A stretch of 64,000 nucleotides of DNA from Lindgomyces ingoldianus (GCF_010093535.1 NW_022985179.1:314395-378394), one strand, 5' to 3'. Shown: positions 11,296 to 22,873, counted from the stretch's first letter. The notes: a model not told the origin generated them from the sequence alone. Numbers and translations: made by a program.

Positions 11296-12320
11296 ATGAT
11301 CACGGTAGCTGTTGCAGGCGGGACTTCACCAGCAGTTGGCCGCGCAATCCTCGTTGGCTTAAAGCAATATCCAGAGCAGCTCAAACCGGTTGTTCTAGGA
11401 AGAGTTACTTCCGAAACTCCAAAATGGTTGCTAGATATGGGAATCGAAGTGCGCAAGGTGGATTATTCTTCAGAGGACTCGCTAATTTCTGCATTGCGGG
11501 ACGTTCATACAGTAGGCCTATCCCGGATCTGTCATACACAGATAACCAATACGCCCAGGTAATCTGCACACTCCTCGCAAAGGATGGGACATGGGCCAGC
11601 ACCCAGATCAATCTCTTAAATGCTAGTCTAAAGGCTGGCGTATCCCGATTCGCACCGGCAGAGTTCGGGTGCGGCGCACTTGCCGCCCCAAAAGTGGCCT
11701 TGCTGAGCCCCCAAATCGCCGTTATAGACGCTTGTCGTGAGGCAAAACGTCTGCATCCGGAATTCGAGTACGCAGGGTTCCATGTTGGCCTGTTTATGAA
11801 TTACCTTGCGTACGGAGGCCCGAATGAACTAGAAGCGTTGAATGGATTGAATGATAGGGTTGAGTTCATCTGGCATATCAAAGACATGAGGGCGGAGATT
11901 CCTTTGACGAAGGATGGGGACATTCCCCGAATGACGTTTACGGAGATTGGCGATGTTGGGCGAATGACTGCAGCAGCGTGTTTGCTGTCGAAAGGGGAGT
12001 GGCAAGAGGATTTTGGGATGGAAGGTGAGACTGCTCGAATGGATGAAGTTGTGAGAGTTATCGAAACCGTGAGCGGGGGAAAGATGACGGTGACCTTTAA
12101 GCCATTCGAACAGGTGGTACGAGAGAAAAATGAGGAGACGGATCCGTACAAGAAGTTCTGGAAGGAGCTCGAGATGATGTGTGCGAGAGACGTGATTGGG
12201 GAAGGAATTGTGGCACCAATATTAAATGAGGTTTTAAAGAAAAGTGGCTTGAATGTGCAGCCACCAAATAGTATAAAGGATTGGTGCATGAATATCTTTA
12301 AAATCTCGGCAGGAGGCTGA
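11296..12320 (+). CDS. NmrA / isoflavone reductase-like NAD(P)-binding protein
   Basis: This is a predicted 325-aa short-chain-type NAD(P)-binding protein of the NmrA/phenylcoumaran-benzylic-ether-reductase group. Members are either redox-sensing regulators or reductases of phenolic compounds. The N-terminal dinucleotide loop reads VAVAGGTSPAVGRAIL (residues about 3-18). Then come VHTV at the intron junction, and KAGVSRFAPAEFG, a family hallmark. I start at the ATG at 11296, the first in frame. A 47-nt intron (11512-11558, GTAGGC...CCCAG, with a TAAC-type branch) restores the frame between 11296-11511 and 11559-12320; without it the two halves are in different frames. It lies tandem with the disabled FAD oxidase upstream. 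The substrate is unknown. Confidence 0.85.
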
Positions 12321-12635
12321 GTTTGTGAAAAATTCGTAGGTAGATAACATTCTTTAGGAGGGATCTACGAATCATTGTTGATAATATCTTCATAGTTTTG
12401 AAAGGAGCCTAGAATTGCTCCCACAGGAAATAGGCTCTGGTGCCCAGCCAATCTAGTATTCAAGGAGACCGGATTTTCTTAGCGCAACTTTCTGTGGCGT
12501 CTGCAAGAATCTACTCGGCGCCCACATTCTAACTCACGCGATGTGATGTGATGATCCTCAACAGACCTCTGAATCAAAGCATCTGCTCAAGGAAACCCCT
12601 GCACTCCCTAACTCATCGATTGCCGATTTCAAACC
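12321..12635. other. Short intergenic region
   Basis: I see no coding or repeat feature in these 315 bases between two plus-strand genes. Confidence 0.5.
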
Positions 12636-13654
12636 ATGGCTGTTATACCTCCTTTGACCAAATACGTCAACCTTGGCCCTCTTTCGACTGCGATATTGTT
12701 CCCAGCCTCGTGCACAAACACATTGTATGATCTAAAGCATACATACTTTGGCCTAGATGAGTTTGTCCCTACCGCAGGATGTGCGCTGAAAGAATGCTGC
12801 CCTAGTAGCAAATATTATACCGAGGACTGGGCCTGGTACACAAGTTACTTCTCCCCTGGGGTCTGTCCCCAGGATTACACGGGCTGTCCAGGTCCAGTAT
12901 CGCCAATACTTCTTAGCACCATACCCGGGGAGACAGTGGTCTTTTGCTGCCCTAGAGGCACGTCGGTTATCTCCATTGAGGAAAATTGAGAACTGATATT
13001 AGTAGGGTACGGATGTCCAATGCAATCGCCATTCTATGGCGCATGCGGGAGTCCGCTGGCTACGCCCACAACCACTTTGCTGGTTCTAGACGATCTCGAT
13101 CATCAATCCAGCATCTCATGGAGATCATACTACTCAACGAAAACTGATTTCCAAAATTGGGCTGTCGCATATCCAATTCAGGTTCGCATGGGAGGCTCAC
13201 CCACCGCGACGTTAAGTACAACGGTTCAGGGTGCTAAGGATTCATATTCCTCTTCAGTAACCACGAAAGGTAGCACCGGCTCAATATCTGAACCAACTTC
13301 AGTCAACCCACCGTCCATGAAGCCATCAAACGGGTTGTCTACAGGAGCCATAGTTGGCATCGCGTTCGGTGGCTTCTTCAGCGTAGCACTGGTGATTTTC
13401 GTCTTCCTTTGGCTACTTCGTCAGCACCGCAATGCACCAGCCCAGCCTCCACTCCCGGAAGCAGCAGTAACATATAAGGCAAACACTCAAGATGGAGGCA
13501 TGGCGCTGACACACCAACTACCCGAGATCCATGAAATGGTGAGTCTGCGTTTTTCTTTTGCTTAGGTGAAGAGGGCTTCACTAAACTGGAGAAACTCTAG
13601 CCTTATAATACTCGGCAGTTCTCAGAACTCCCTCCAAACTCCGAATTTCGATGA
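12636..13654 (+). pseudogene. Single-pass membrane protein (fungal Mid2-like architecture) with in-frame TGA
   Basis: Two same-frame stretches (12636-12986 and 12990-13538) form one protein apart from a TGA at 12987-12989, which would be Trp if TGG. The N-terminal part has paired cysteines (ECCPSSK, GVCPQDYTGCPG, VFCCPRGTS). The second has CPMQSPFYGACGSP, a Ser/Thr-rich stalk, one membrane helix (GAIVGIAFGGFFSVALVIFV) and a basic cytoplasmic start (RQHR). This resembles fungal cell-wall sensor-like proteins. A last intron, 13539-13600 (GTGAGT...CACTAAAC...CTAG), leads to a short tail ending at the stop 13652-13654. No intron with proper signals and matching frame removes the TGA, so I call it broken, but a sequencing error or readthrough is possible. 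Confidence 0.6.
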
Positions 13655-13973
13655 TCCGCCTATTAGCGATATTGAACAAGCTAAGGAGCGCAGGTCGGGA
13701 TTAGGCAGGTGCATCGAAGCGAGGGCTATAGGATGCTGGTGTAGTTTGCGCATAGAGGGTGGACTAGACCGAGATATGGAGCTGGAGTTGAATGATGTGC
13801 ATTTCTTGTTCTCTTGATTTGGCTGGTGTGCTTGTTGACGTTTATGGACCGACGGAAGAACGACCTTCCAAGGAAAGCTATTGTAGCGCTCAGACTATTG
13901 GTTGAATGAACACAACCGAATCTCCGAGAATGATCATCATCTAGCTATCTCAAACTGCTAGACACCCCCAAGC
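13655..13973. other. Intergenic region between convergent genes
   Basis: Nothing recognisable is present. The membrane-protein gene and the hydrolase gene converge on this stretch. Confidence 0.5.
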
Positions 13974-15187
13974 TCAATACAAAGACGCCTTCAGTTTCGT
14001 AAAGTCCGTTACTAATTGGCCATCTTTCCAGACACCTTCCACCAGCATCGGTCTTCCGGGTTTTCCATCTCGCGGAAGCTCATTCAGCCATCCCCATTGC
14101 GCTTTCTCCTTAAGACCAGCATCTTTCCAGTCATTCAAATCCTTGTCCGGCTGGTCGTTCAAGAAAGGTAATACTTCGAGAAGAACCGGATCATGAGCGA
14201 TGCATACGAAGATGTTTGGGTCCTCGTCGAACCTTTGTAGCTCTTTGATGCTCTTTGCAGCTTGGGTGCGATCGAGATATGCTGACTGAGGAAACGAGGT
14301 TACTTCAAAGAACGGCGATGTCTTGCACTCATCTGACTGAGGGCCTGCGGGATGAATAGCAGTGAATATCGAGCATGGACACGGGATTGGGAAGTGTGAG
14401 TCGAGGTGTAAAGATGGAACGGGGTCAGGAAGAGGAACAGTAGGAGAAGGTCTGAAGCTCCCGCCGAAGTGACAAATATCTCCACCCAGGAAGACGAACG
14501 TTGTCGGCGTTGTTCGGGCAAGGCCGCACATATGTCCGATGGCATGGCCCGGAGTGTCGATAAGGTAGAAGGAGCCATCGCCGAAGAAGTCGAATGCTCT
14601 AAAGTTTCCAATCTTAAAGGAATCGTCGAAGGATATCTCACGATATTTGCGGTCACTTGACATTATTTAGACAAGGTCTACTATCACGACACATTTCATA
14701 CTTACGCAAAATTGACGTCCAAAAAAATGGAGCTTGGATTTGTTGGATAGCCTGGCATGAAGTTGTCCTTGAAACCAGGTCCTACGACCACCTCCACCGA
14801 TGGAGGATATTTCTCAGGTGCACCATGATGATCCCAATGCCAATGGCTCCAGATCATGGAATCCAGCTCTTCCAACTGCACGCCTGCCTCGATGACAATC
14901 TCATGGATGTCCTTTTCGATCTTCAGTCCTCTCACATTCAAATTTAGTCGATTTTTGATGACTGGGGAGAAGTTTTCGAAATCCTTTCTCGCACCGCAGT
15001 CGAATAGAACCTTTTTCCCGAGACCCGTTTGTTCGACCAAGAAGGTGACGCTAGTAAGATTCAAGTTCTCGTGACCAGGGAGGATAGGCTGCACGAAGCC
15101 TTTTGCGGAGACGCACACCTGAGTCTTCGCATCGATAGCCCGCAAGCGAACCGTACTGACTGAGTCTGGAACGTTCAGGTTTGCCAT
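13974..15187 (-). CDS. Metallo-beta-lactamase-fold hydrolase (AHL-lactonase-like)
   Basis: This is a predicted 387-aa MBL-fold zinc hydrolase most like the lactonase group (AttM/AiiA type), which opens lactone or lactam rings. The metal motif HxHxDH is at residues 115-120 (SHWHWDHHGAP). The other ligands fit TPGH (H198), GGD (D220) and a C-terminal IAHD. A FDCGARKDF strand-loop precedes them. There are two exons, 15187-14706 and 14655-13974, separated by a 50-nt intron (GTAAGT...GTCAAG). The ATG at 15187 gives a normal N-terminus without a signal peptide, suggesting a cytosolic enzyme. It is divergent from the MFS transporter gene across about 1.2 kb, an arrangement that suggests co-regulation and uptake plus hydrolysis of a cyclic ester or amide. 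The substrate is not deducible. Confidence 0.87.
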
Positions 15188-16357
15188 CTTTGCCGTTCGC
15201 TTGCATATGCAGATAAACTAGCGAATGAAGTTCGTGGCCAAGATCGTAGGGCGGGGAAGGCAGAATGCGGATGGAGAGTGGAAAGGTCAAGGTGGAAGAA
15301 AGAATCCGGATGTGTCACGAAAAGCTTAACTGGGTATTTCTGTTCAAGAAGGATGTGGGAGACATCGCATCTCTGGAGCCGATGTGAGGTCGGACACTTG
15401 CAATCTCCTCCAGACAACCGACAGATTGAAATGATAAACACTCAGCACGAACGACTACTCGATCGCCGATTGAAAGGCAAGATGGCTGAAGTGGCGGTTC
15501 GGAGGAGCAAGCTCGTTCTCGTGTGCGTCGTCCCGGAGTCCCGCATGGCTGGCGCTCTTATCTCGGCGAGTGGGATTCAATTACCGGGAGACTGGCCCAC
15601 GGGATCACTGGTTCGCCGGAAATAGCCGCAACAAGCGGACAGTTGCCCAATTGCAGACCTCTCCGCATGACTACCATGCACTTTCGCCATGAATTTTACA
15701 CCATTTGGCGTCCGCGGGCTAAACAGACGCGCAGTCTGCGCTTCACCTGCATTTGTACGACCATGTCAGAACTTTATCCCACTCGCACAATGAACATCTG
15801 ATGGTATTGCTATGGTTCGATCTCCACCCCTTTGCGTCGAGTTTAGCACCCTTTCAGACTTCGCTTCTTGGGAGGCGGAAACTGGTAAAAGCCTCGACCG
15901 CTTTAGAAGGGGCGGTGAGTCGCGATTTAAGCCAGTTAGTTCCATCATATCGCCAGAAATTGCCCTCAGGGCATGTAGTATCAACCTCAAAACCTACCAA
16001 AAAACTTTAAAGTCGATCCCCCCAGAAGCTTGCGCTCAAACCAGGCTAAGCAGTTGTCTGTCCTGTCCCAGTTACTAGGATACACGTGTCGGCTGTAGGC
16101 ACCCTTGCCACTGTCGAAGCCACTTCCTCTCATGCACCAGCTGGGGCAAGGTATATTATACAATCAGGAGCAGCGATACATCGCGACTCGGCACCACCTA
16201 GCCAACCTAACGTCGCCTATAGACGCGACACACTCCTCCATCAGCAAGCGCGAGTCGACGAGACCCGCTCTCGTGGTCCTCATCTGTGTGATCCATTTTT
16301 CTAGCACTCCATTGCGACGACACCAGCTGTGATTTGAGAGCTTTCGCGAAAGTGAAG
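15188..16357. promoter_or_regulatory. Divergent intergenic region, hydrolase (-) / MFS transporter (+)
   Basis: These 1.17 kb separate two head-to-head genes and must hold both promoters. Small overlapping ORFs on both strands lack family features and look random. I could not identify a convincing operator. Confidence 0.4.
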
Positions 16358-18048
16358 ATGTCGGAGAAGGTTTTCACCGAGGAGAAGACGACGGCGAAGA
16401 GCAGCAGCGATCAGGATACCGTTGAGGACCTTGTCTCCACAAAAGCGCAGAGATACATTACAAAGCTCGATTTGCGACTAATTCCAGTCCTGGGATGCAC
16501 GTACACCATTCTCTTCCTGGATCGAACAAACAGTGAGTCCCCGCCTACCAACCCACCGCAGGACCGTCTATTGACATTGCGCAGTCGCCAATGCCAGAAT
16601 TGAGGGCCTGGAGAAGGGTCTTAAAATGCCCGCAAATGGCTACAACACTTGCCTCTGGATTTTCTTTATCCCATTCGTTCTAATCGAAATTCCAAGCAAC
16701 CTAATTATGAGTCTGCCTCGTATCAAGCCGAATATCTTCCTTGGATGCAACATGATTGTTCTCGGAATCATCGCGACTTGTCAAGGTCTAACGCATTCCT
16801 ACGGCGGCCTCCTTGCTCTTCGATTTCTCATGGGTATCTTTGAGGCTACGCTCCCCGCTGGTGAGTGAGTCTGGTGATAGATGGATGAGGCTAATCTGTG
16901 CAGGCGCTGCCTTTCTAATTGGAGAGTATTACACCCGAAAGGAAGCTTCTCTGCGCTTTGCATGCTTCTTCACCTTTGGCGTTCTCGGTCCCTGCATCAG
17001 CGGTGTAAGTCTTTCTCCCAGCAACTAGAATTACCAACCAACATATGCTCAGCTCTTGGCGTATGGCATCCGCAATATGAATGGCACCCAAGGCAAAGAA
17101 GGCTGGAGATGGTATGTAACCTCTGACTTGTTTTTCTTCCCTCGAAGTTACTGATTTGCTCAGGATCTTCATCCTTGAAGGGATCTTTACCATCTTCATC
17201 TCCTTTTTTGTGTTTGCAATCGTGCCCGACTTCCCCGAGAAGACCAAGTTTCTCTCTGCTGCCGAAAAGGAGCATCTCCTAGATAAGCTGCACCGCGACA
17301 AGGGCGACCAGAAACTCGATCTAAAATCTGTGAATTGGGTGAAGGTGCTGGGGGATTACAGGATCTGGTTCCCGTAAGTCTATTCTTCTTTGAGGGTTCA
17401 TGGCACTCGAAAGTAACACTTTCAAGCACTTTAATGTTTTTCTGCTGCGACATGACCGCCGCCTCCATGTCCTCCTTCATTCCCACGATCCTCACCGAGC
17501 TCGGCTGGAAGGCTGCTCGCGCACAGGTGATGTCGATCCCCATTTGGCTCACCGGCATCGTCTTCCAAGTCTTCGGCTGTTGGGTCTCCGGCCGCATTGG
17601 CAAGCGCTTCCCCTTCGTCCTCATGGGCATCACCCTCGCGCTTGTGGGATGGATCATTCAAGTCGCATACTCCGAGAAAAAGGGCGTTACAGCCGGCGTC
17701 CGTTACTTCTCGCTGTTCGCCATGAGCGGGGGAACCTTCATCCAGATGGCTATGCTGACCGCTTGGATGACTAATAACCTACGAGGTCGAGCATCTATCG
17801 GTGTTGGCACGGCTGTCATCCTGGGATTAGGGAATTGCGCAAACTTCGTGGCATCGAATGTTTTTATTAAGCGAGAGGCGCCGTTCTATCCAACGGGGTT
17901 TCGGACGGGGCTGGGATTGACGGTTTTCGGAGCGGTAGTTTGCGTGAGTTATGTGGGGGTGCTGTGGGGGCATAATAGGAAGGTTGATAGGAAGAGAAGA
18001 GAGTTTGGGGGAGAGGATGACCAGAAAGAGTATCGATATGTGTACTGA
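16358..18048 (+). CDS. MFS transporter, anion:cation symporter (allantoate permease-like)
   Basis: This is a predicted 480-aa major facilitator of the fungal ACS family (Dal5/Tna1-like), plasma-membrane importers of organic anions such as allantoate, nicotinate or small carboxylates. The family signature LDRTNIANARIEGL spans the first intron. Further hallmarks are YNTCLWIFFIPFVLIEIPSN, GLLALRFLMGIFEATLPAG, EYYTRKEASLRFA and GWRW. Six exons are inferred: 16358-16532, 16585-16860, 16904-17004, 17053-17111, 17164-17373 and 17427-18048. All introns are 43-53 nt with GT-AG ends and consistent phase. The start ATG at 16358 gives a short charged cytoplasmic N-tail. Length and membrane content are normal. 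The neighbouring lactonase-fold gene hints that a ring-bearing acid may be the cargo, which is inference. Confidence 0.9.
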
Positions 18049-18726
18049 GGGATGCATAGTGTGCGGGCGAGGTATTGATGTTTGGGGAAGCATGCAAATA
18101 CATACCAATTGACGACGACATAGATACCTAGTGACAGTTTCTGACACCCCACAATAGTTTTTAAGAAGAAAAAATGGCGATTTAGAGGAGAACAGCGGCT
18201 CACTTTAGGTTCCGTTGTCGCTAGGAGGCGGAACGGGGGTCTTTCATCACACTGATATCACATGGGTTAGCTGGTTTAGCTGGTAGCGCGACCTTTCCGA
18301 GGTCGGAACCAAATTTCGTACTGATCTCCAGCCGCCAACAACACTCTTCTCGCTATCCCGCCGAGCCGATGGCGTTTCCCGCCTTATTTACTAGCAAATT
18401 GTTGGGTATTATGAGTGCTGATTTGGTCCTGGATGCTAGATGCGGGGCTCCTGCAGCAGGAGGCTGAGCGGACCTGTAGGATGAGGCTGCCAGGCCGGGT
18501 CCTCAGACCGCCATTTTCAGCGATCGCGACACATCATCAGGCTCAGAACGACGCGTCTTGAAGCCTCACTCATTAACTATTGTGAGTCTACCCCACTTAC
18601 TATTAACGCCATACCACATTATTCTCTTCGAGTAGCACCGCTAACCCCTCCTCCAGCACGAAGGTCTAGCATATACCCATTCCACAACCCCCCACAACCC
18701 ACTTAGCATTCGCCCACCTGCCCAAC
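18049..18726. other. Intergenic region
   Basis: No gene seen. The sequence immediately before 18727 is C-rich (CCACAACCCCCCACAACCCAC), a pyrimidine-rich stretch commonly seen just upstream of fungal start codons. Confidence 0.4.
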
Positions 18727-19911
18727 ATGGGCAAACCTGATGCTCTCGACCTCCCCATCCCCGACTTCGAACTCCCCTCCCTCCTCAAACGCGGCATCTC
18801 CTGGCTCAGCGTCCCCGGTGTCGCCCGCGATGCGATCGGCGTCTACAACGAATACGCCGTGGGCAAAAAGATCCGGCAAAACATGGGCAGCATCGAAGTG
18901 CTAATACCGTCTTTAACCTCCGCGCTCGGTGCCTCGCAAGCTTCGTCTCTCGTCTCCACCTTTGCACTCCCCGTCGGCGTCGGCGTGCTGGCACTGCAGG
19001 TCTGGCAGGGTGCAAAAGCCGCCGAGATGCTGGGACGCGTTGGCGATGTGCTGGATGCGCAGACGGGGTTGATGGCGGCGGAGAAGTTCGCGCAGCAGGT
19101 GTGGGATTTTGTGAGTCAGCGCGTGCATGAGACGGCCAAGGTCCCCGGTGAACGGCATTTCTTCTTCGTTTACCACCCCGATACGAATTGGTATCCCGCG
19201 CTCTACAAGCTGCAAAGGAAAGAGGGCCAGATTGATCGGTATATGGGCATGTCGGAACAGCTTGATCTCCTGTGCCATTGGATGAAGCATGTGCGGCAGT
19301 TTATGGGGCGATATAGTGGGAGAAAGAGAGTTGTGTTGCACCTACTCATGCCAGCATACCGTAGGATTTATATTCGCGATAAGCTTACTTTTCCGGAGGA
19401 GCTGTGTCCATTGGAGATTGAGGGCCATATTTATAACTCCGCTCCGTTTGTTACTTTGAATGTTACAAATAAAGAAGACGGACAGTTTGTCCTGAGTCGC
19501 GTTGGGAATGAGGCACCGAAGGACTCGAATTTGTGGAATCTTTGGGGTATGTGGACACCCGGAGGGCGGCCTAGGATGCTTGGTCAGGAAACCCCGGATC
19601 CCGAGGCAGAAAAGGAAGAGGAGATAAGAGCGGCTGCGAATGAAGTTTCACAGAGTGAGGCAGGCGGTTCTACTGCCACTGAGGAAACGGATGATACTTC
19701 AAGTACGGTCGCAGCGAGCACCGTTGCCCCCTCTGAGTCCAGCCGTTCTACCTCGAGTCGCAGTTCTAAGCGAAGTCATGGCTCGAGTTCTCGTTCATCG
19801 AGTCGACGTCCTGGAGCTAAGCCGGAGAAACCAGGGGATTCGACAAAGGAGTGGAGACAGCTTTCTGGTGTGGGGAAATCCAGACGTCAGAGGGGGTTTT
19901 GGAATCCTTAA
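18727..19911 (+). CDS. Protein of unknown function, Ser/Arg-rich C-terminus (394 aa)
   Basis: An intronless ORF with ATG in good context (CCAACATGGGC). I do not recognise a named family. Residues about 55-115 are a low-charge, Ala/Leu/Val-rich region (SLTSALGASQASSLVSTFAL, then VGVGVLALQVWQGA) that may form one or two membrane-interacting helices, followed by a heptad-like helical stretch. A compact central region has many aromatic residues (HFFFVYHPDTNWYPALYKLQ). The C-terminal 110 residues are acidic then Ser/Arg-rich (SSRSTSSRSSKRSHGSSSRS) and probably disordered. A GC-rich 5' half and lower-GC 3' half are notable. The hydrophobic alpha-helical start followed by a soluble domain is loosely reminiscent of fungal HeLo-type proteins, but no homology claim is made. 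Confidence 0.75.
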   Translation: MGKPDALDLPIPDFELPSLLKRGISWLSVPGVARDAIGVYNEYAVGKKIRQNMGSIEVLIPSLTSALGASQASSLVSTFALPVGVGVLALQVWQGAKAAEMLGRVGDVLDAQTGLMAAEKFAQQVWDFVSQRVHETAKVPGERHFFFVYHPDTNWYPALYKLQRKEGQIDRYMGMSEQLDLLCHWMKHVRQFMGRYSGRKRVVLHLLMPAYRRIYIRDKLTFPEELCPLEIEGHIYNSAPFVTLNVTNKEDGQFVLSRVGNEAPKDSNLWNLWGMWTPGGRPRMLGQETPDPEAEKEEEIRAAANEVSQSEAGGSTATEETDDTSSTVAASTVAPSESSRSTSSRSSKRSHGSSSRSSSRRPGAKPEKPGDSTKEWRQLSGVGKSRRQRGFWNP

Positions 19912-20629
19912 AAAGAGTGTTACATTTGGCTAATAGGGTTGGATAGAGTGCATTTATACGGGCATGATAAAGGCGTTGGTTATTTAGAAGGAAGGTTGCA
20001 TTTGAGAGTTTCCGGGCCCAGAGAGGAATCATGGGAGGCTTCTCAACCTAGGTTGGCATGTCGGACGGAATTTGACAAAGTTTGGTTTAATATACGCACC
20101 TTGACGTTTCAGCACGTACTCCCAATGTCGCCCTCAGTATGAAGATGAGCGATCTATTGCGCTAGGCTGTGTTAGGCACTAGCATGTCTGGCTCTATACA
20201 CGAGCCTTCATCACTCAACCACCTCTCCCACTAACTTTCGTGATACAAAACTCTATGGATATCATTTAAGGGGCAAGTATCAGCCGAATCTTGCCTCTGG
20301 CGATATTTACTGGGCAAGAACTGCTTGACCCGGGCAATTCCATGCTGAACGCTGGACCGGAAATGTTTCCGACTCCTCAAGACCGGGTTTCTCTTCCAGG
20401 CTGGCCCCTTTCCCGGAGATAATGTTTGGTTCCGATTCGTAGGTTACGAGGCGCTCACATTGCATCAAATATCTCGCCTACAAGGGGTGGGAAAGCGTTC
20501 CTCCACGGAAATGCCTCCACACACGGATTTGATATCCGGGACACCTCTCGCCGATCTGCGGGGAACGGCTCTCCTCCGCACTTAATACTCTTCAAGATAT
20601 TCTACTAAACGTCCTCAATCAACTAACTC
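19912..20629. other. Intergenic region
   Basis: No coding feature was found between the unknown-function gene and the aldolase-like gene. Confidence 0.45.
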
Positions 20630-21827
20630 ATGGAACTCATAATGAATACAGCACGCACTCAAATCCCCCGTACTATTCTCCGCACCACCCGCTGTCACGC
20701 TCCACCACAATGCTCTCATCAACACCCCCTCATCCGCCCATTCTCAACACCCTCGCGCCGACACCACGCCTCAATTACCTCAGCAATCCGCGTCGACCAT
20801 GACGAAGCCATTGAAAACCAGACTGTTGCTGCCATGGGCCGCACAACATCCGGAAAAGCCCTCAAGATCCGGAAATATCCCACATTCGAGAGGCTAGAAG
20901 ATGAGCGGTTATATCGGAAGCAGCACTTAGCTGCTGCATATAGGATATTTGCGGAAAGGGGGTTTGATGAGGGTGTTGCAGGTCATATTAGTGTGCGGGA
21001 TCCGGTGTTGACGGATCATTTTTGTATGGATGATTCTCCAATTGTTGCTTACCTGACAGTTCACTGGATGAGGGCTGTCTACAACAAGAAGCTTGAATAA
21101 CGTTCAGTGGCCAGTATTAACAGCACTCAGGGCTCAACCCCCTCTCAACGCACTTCGCCCTCATCCGCGTCTCTGATCTCATCCTCGTTAATGAAGCCGG
21201 CGAAGTAGTTGAAGGAAACGAACCCATCAACGCCGCCGCCTTCGCCATCCACTCGGCCATCCACCGCGCACGTCCTGATGTCCATGCAGCCTGCCACGCG
21301 CATTCCACGTACGGCAAGGCGTTTTCGGCCTTTGGGAGAGAGCTGGATATGATTACCCAGGATAGCTTGAGATTTTATAAGAGCCATGGCGTGTATAAAC
21401 AGTTTGGGGGTGTCGTGTTGGCGAGTGAGGAGGGGGAGCGGATTGCAAAGGCTTTGGGTATGGATAAACCTCTCTTATTCCTAGCTTCGGCACCATCCCC
21501 TCAATCCCCCTACAGTGTGAGGATGAACTACTAACACGCCACCTAGGCAATGGCAAAGCCGCCATCCTCCAAAACCACGGGATCCTCACTTGCGGAAAAT
21601 CCGTCGACGAAGCCGCGTTTTGGTTCTTATCTCTTGATAAAACATGCCATGCGCAACTCCTCGTCGATGCCGCGGCTAAAGGTAGTGGGTACGAGAAGAA
21701 AATTATTCCAGATGCGGAGGCCGAGGAAAGTTATAAACAGGTGGGCACGCCGGAGAAGGGGTGGTTGGCGTTTCAGGGGTATTATGATGAGGTGCTGAAG
21801 AGGACTGGGGGGGAATTTTTGGGGTAG
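20630..21827 (+). CDS. Class II aldolase/adducin-domain protein, possible mitochondrial presequence
   Basis: This is a predicted 333-aa protein of the class II aldolase/adducin fold, whose enzymes cleave or epimerise sugar phosphates using a divalent metal. Three exons are inferred: 20630-21023, 21131-21457 and 21547-21827. The introns are 107 and 89 nt, and the first removal rebuilds the conserved DHFW-LNP junction. Metal-binding histidines are in HAACHAHSTYG (H187, H189) and QNHGIL (H251). GHISVRDP and VSDLILVNEAGEVVEG are typical. The first about 45 residues are Arg/Ser/His-rich with few acids (RTILRTTRC, RPFSTPSRRH), which looks like a mitochondrial import sequence. Many fungal paralogues lack such an extension, so an internal start is possible. 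Confidence 0.85.
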
Positions 21828-22873
21828 GGGGTGGGGAAGGGAAAGGGAAGTTTTGGGAACGGGACTGAGCTATTGCATAGTAGGACTTTTGAAATTCCAA
21901 AGCGATGCGGCCATTGCATAAGATCGGGCCAGTGCTAAAGACACATCAACAGCCGTGGTGTGTGTCTCTGGGATTGTTTATCGAATTTTAAATCCTCAAA
22001 GTTTTATTTAACAAAATTAGAGCAGGGGGATATATAGATCCATGGGATTGTATCGGGAAGAGGGGAAGGCCGTGATGTATCTCTTTGAGATTGCTTTCTC
22101 TTATGCGTGAATGTCTAATGGACCAAAAAAAAGCGAAGGGGTATAGATCATCCCTAGGTATAAATCGGAAAGAGGGGGGAGCCGCAACAAGGGTTTAGCC
22201 GAAGATAAGATCGTGTTTCAAGGTTTCGGTACTCCGGGGATTCATGTAAATCGTGGCTTCGCTTTCCTCGATGAAGTTGTAGCTGTTATATTTGTGGATG
22301 GAGATGGATCGGCACCTGGAGGCTGAAATTCTGAAGCGCAGCGCTTGTCCAAAATGGGTTAGCGCTAAATGATCTTTTTCAAGCCAACTTTCGCTGTTGC
22401 TTTACTCTTCATTCTTAGCCAGGGCTTTCTCCTTTCAAATACCAGAGGAAATAGATCATTCAAAATTGTTGATACTTCGCATCTTAAAACAACCGCGAGC
22501 CATCCGCTAACTTCATCCGCCCCGTCATCTCGGCTGATGTCAAGGGTTGATATTCAGTTGTTTATTGCAAATGACGGCGTCCTCATTTCTATTCTATCAA
22601 TTCTTTCATTTATGGTCGTGTCTGTTAATGAGTGCCTTCATTCCAGGTACGAACTGGAGATCTCTAACTACTTTATGGTCCCGAGATCCGGGATGTTCTT
22701 CGGCAGGCCGACGATCTACTTATAGGGTTGAAATCCCCCATGACTGCAGTTCAGAGAACATCCTATCTTCCTAGGTTTTTACTAGATCTTTATCCCCCGT
22801 CAGAATATAAGCCTTCCGTGTGGAATTTTACCCATTTGAAGTTATTGCCTTGCTTCCTTTCTTTCCCTCCACC
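21828..22873. other. Intergenic region and GH131 promoter
   Basis: About 1 kb without a convincing gene. A TATAAG-like box near 22804-22809 lies about 65-70 bp upstream of the GH131 start. A 118-codon ORF at 22369 has a hydrophobic start but no supporting features (see rejected). Confidence 0.4.

Noticed and set aside
11512..11541. A 30-nt GT-AG segment as the intron of the NmrA-like gene
   Set aside because: Too short for a fungal intron and does not correct the frame. The 47-nt alternative ending at 11558 does both.
14300..14656. 118-codon minus-strand ORF inside the lactonase-fold gene
   Set aside because: Shadow frame of the second exon of the hydrolase.
22369..22725. 118-codon plus-strand ORF with a hydrophobic start (MIFFKPTFAVALLFILSQGF), possible small secreted protein
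   Set aside because: After the start the sequence has no cysteine pattern, domain or coding bias, a second frame overlaps it, and it lies in a promoter-like intergenic gap. A chance ORF is more likely.
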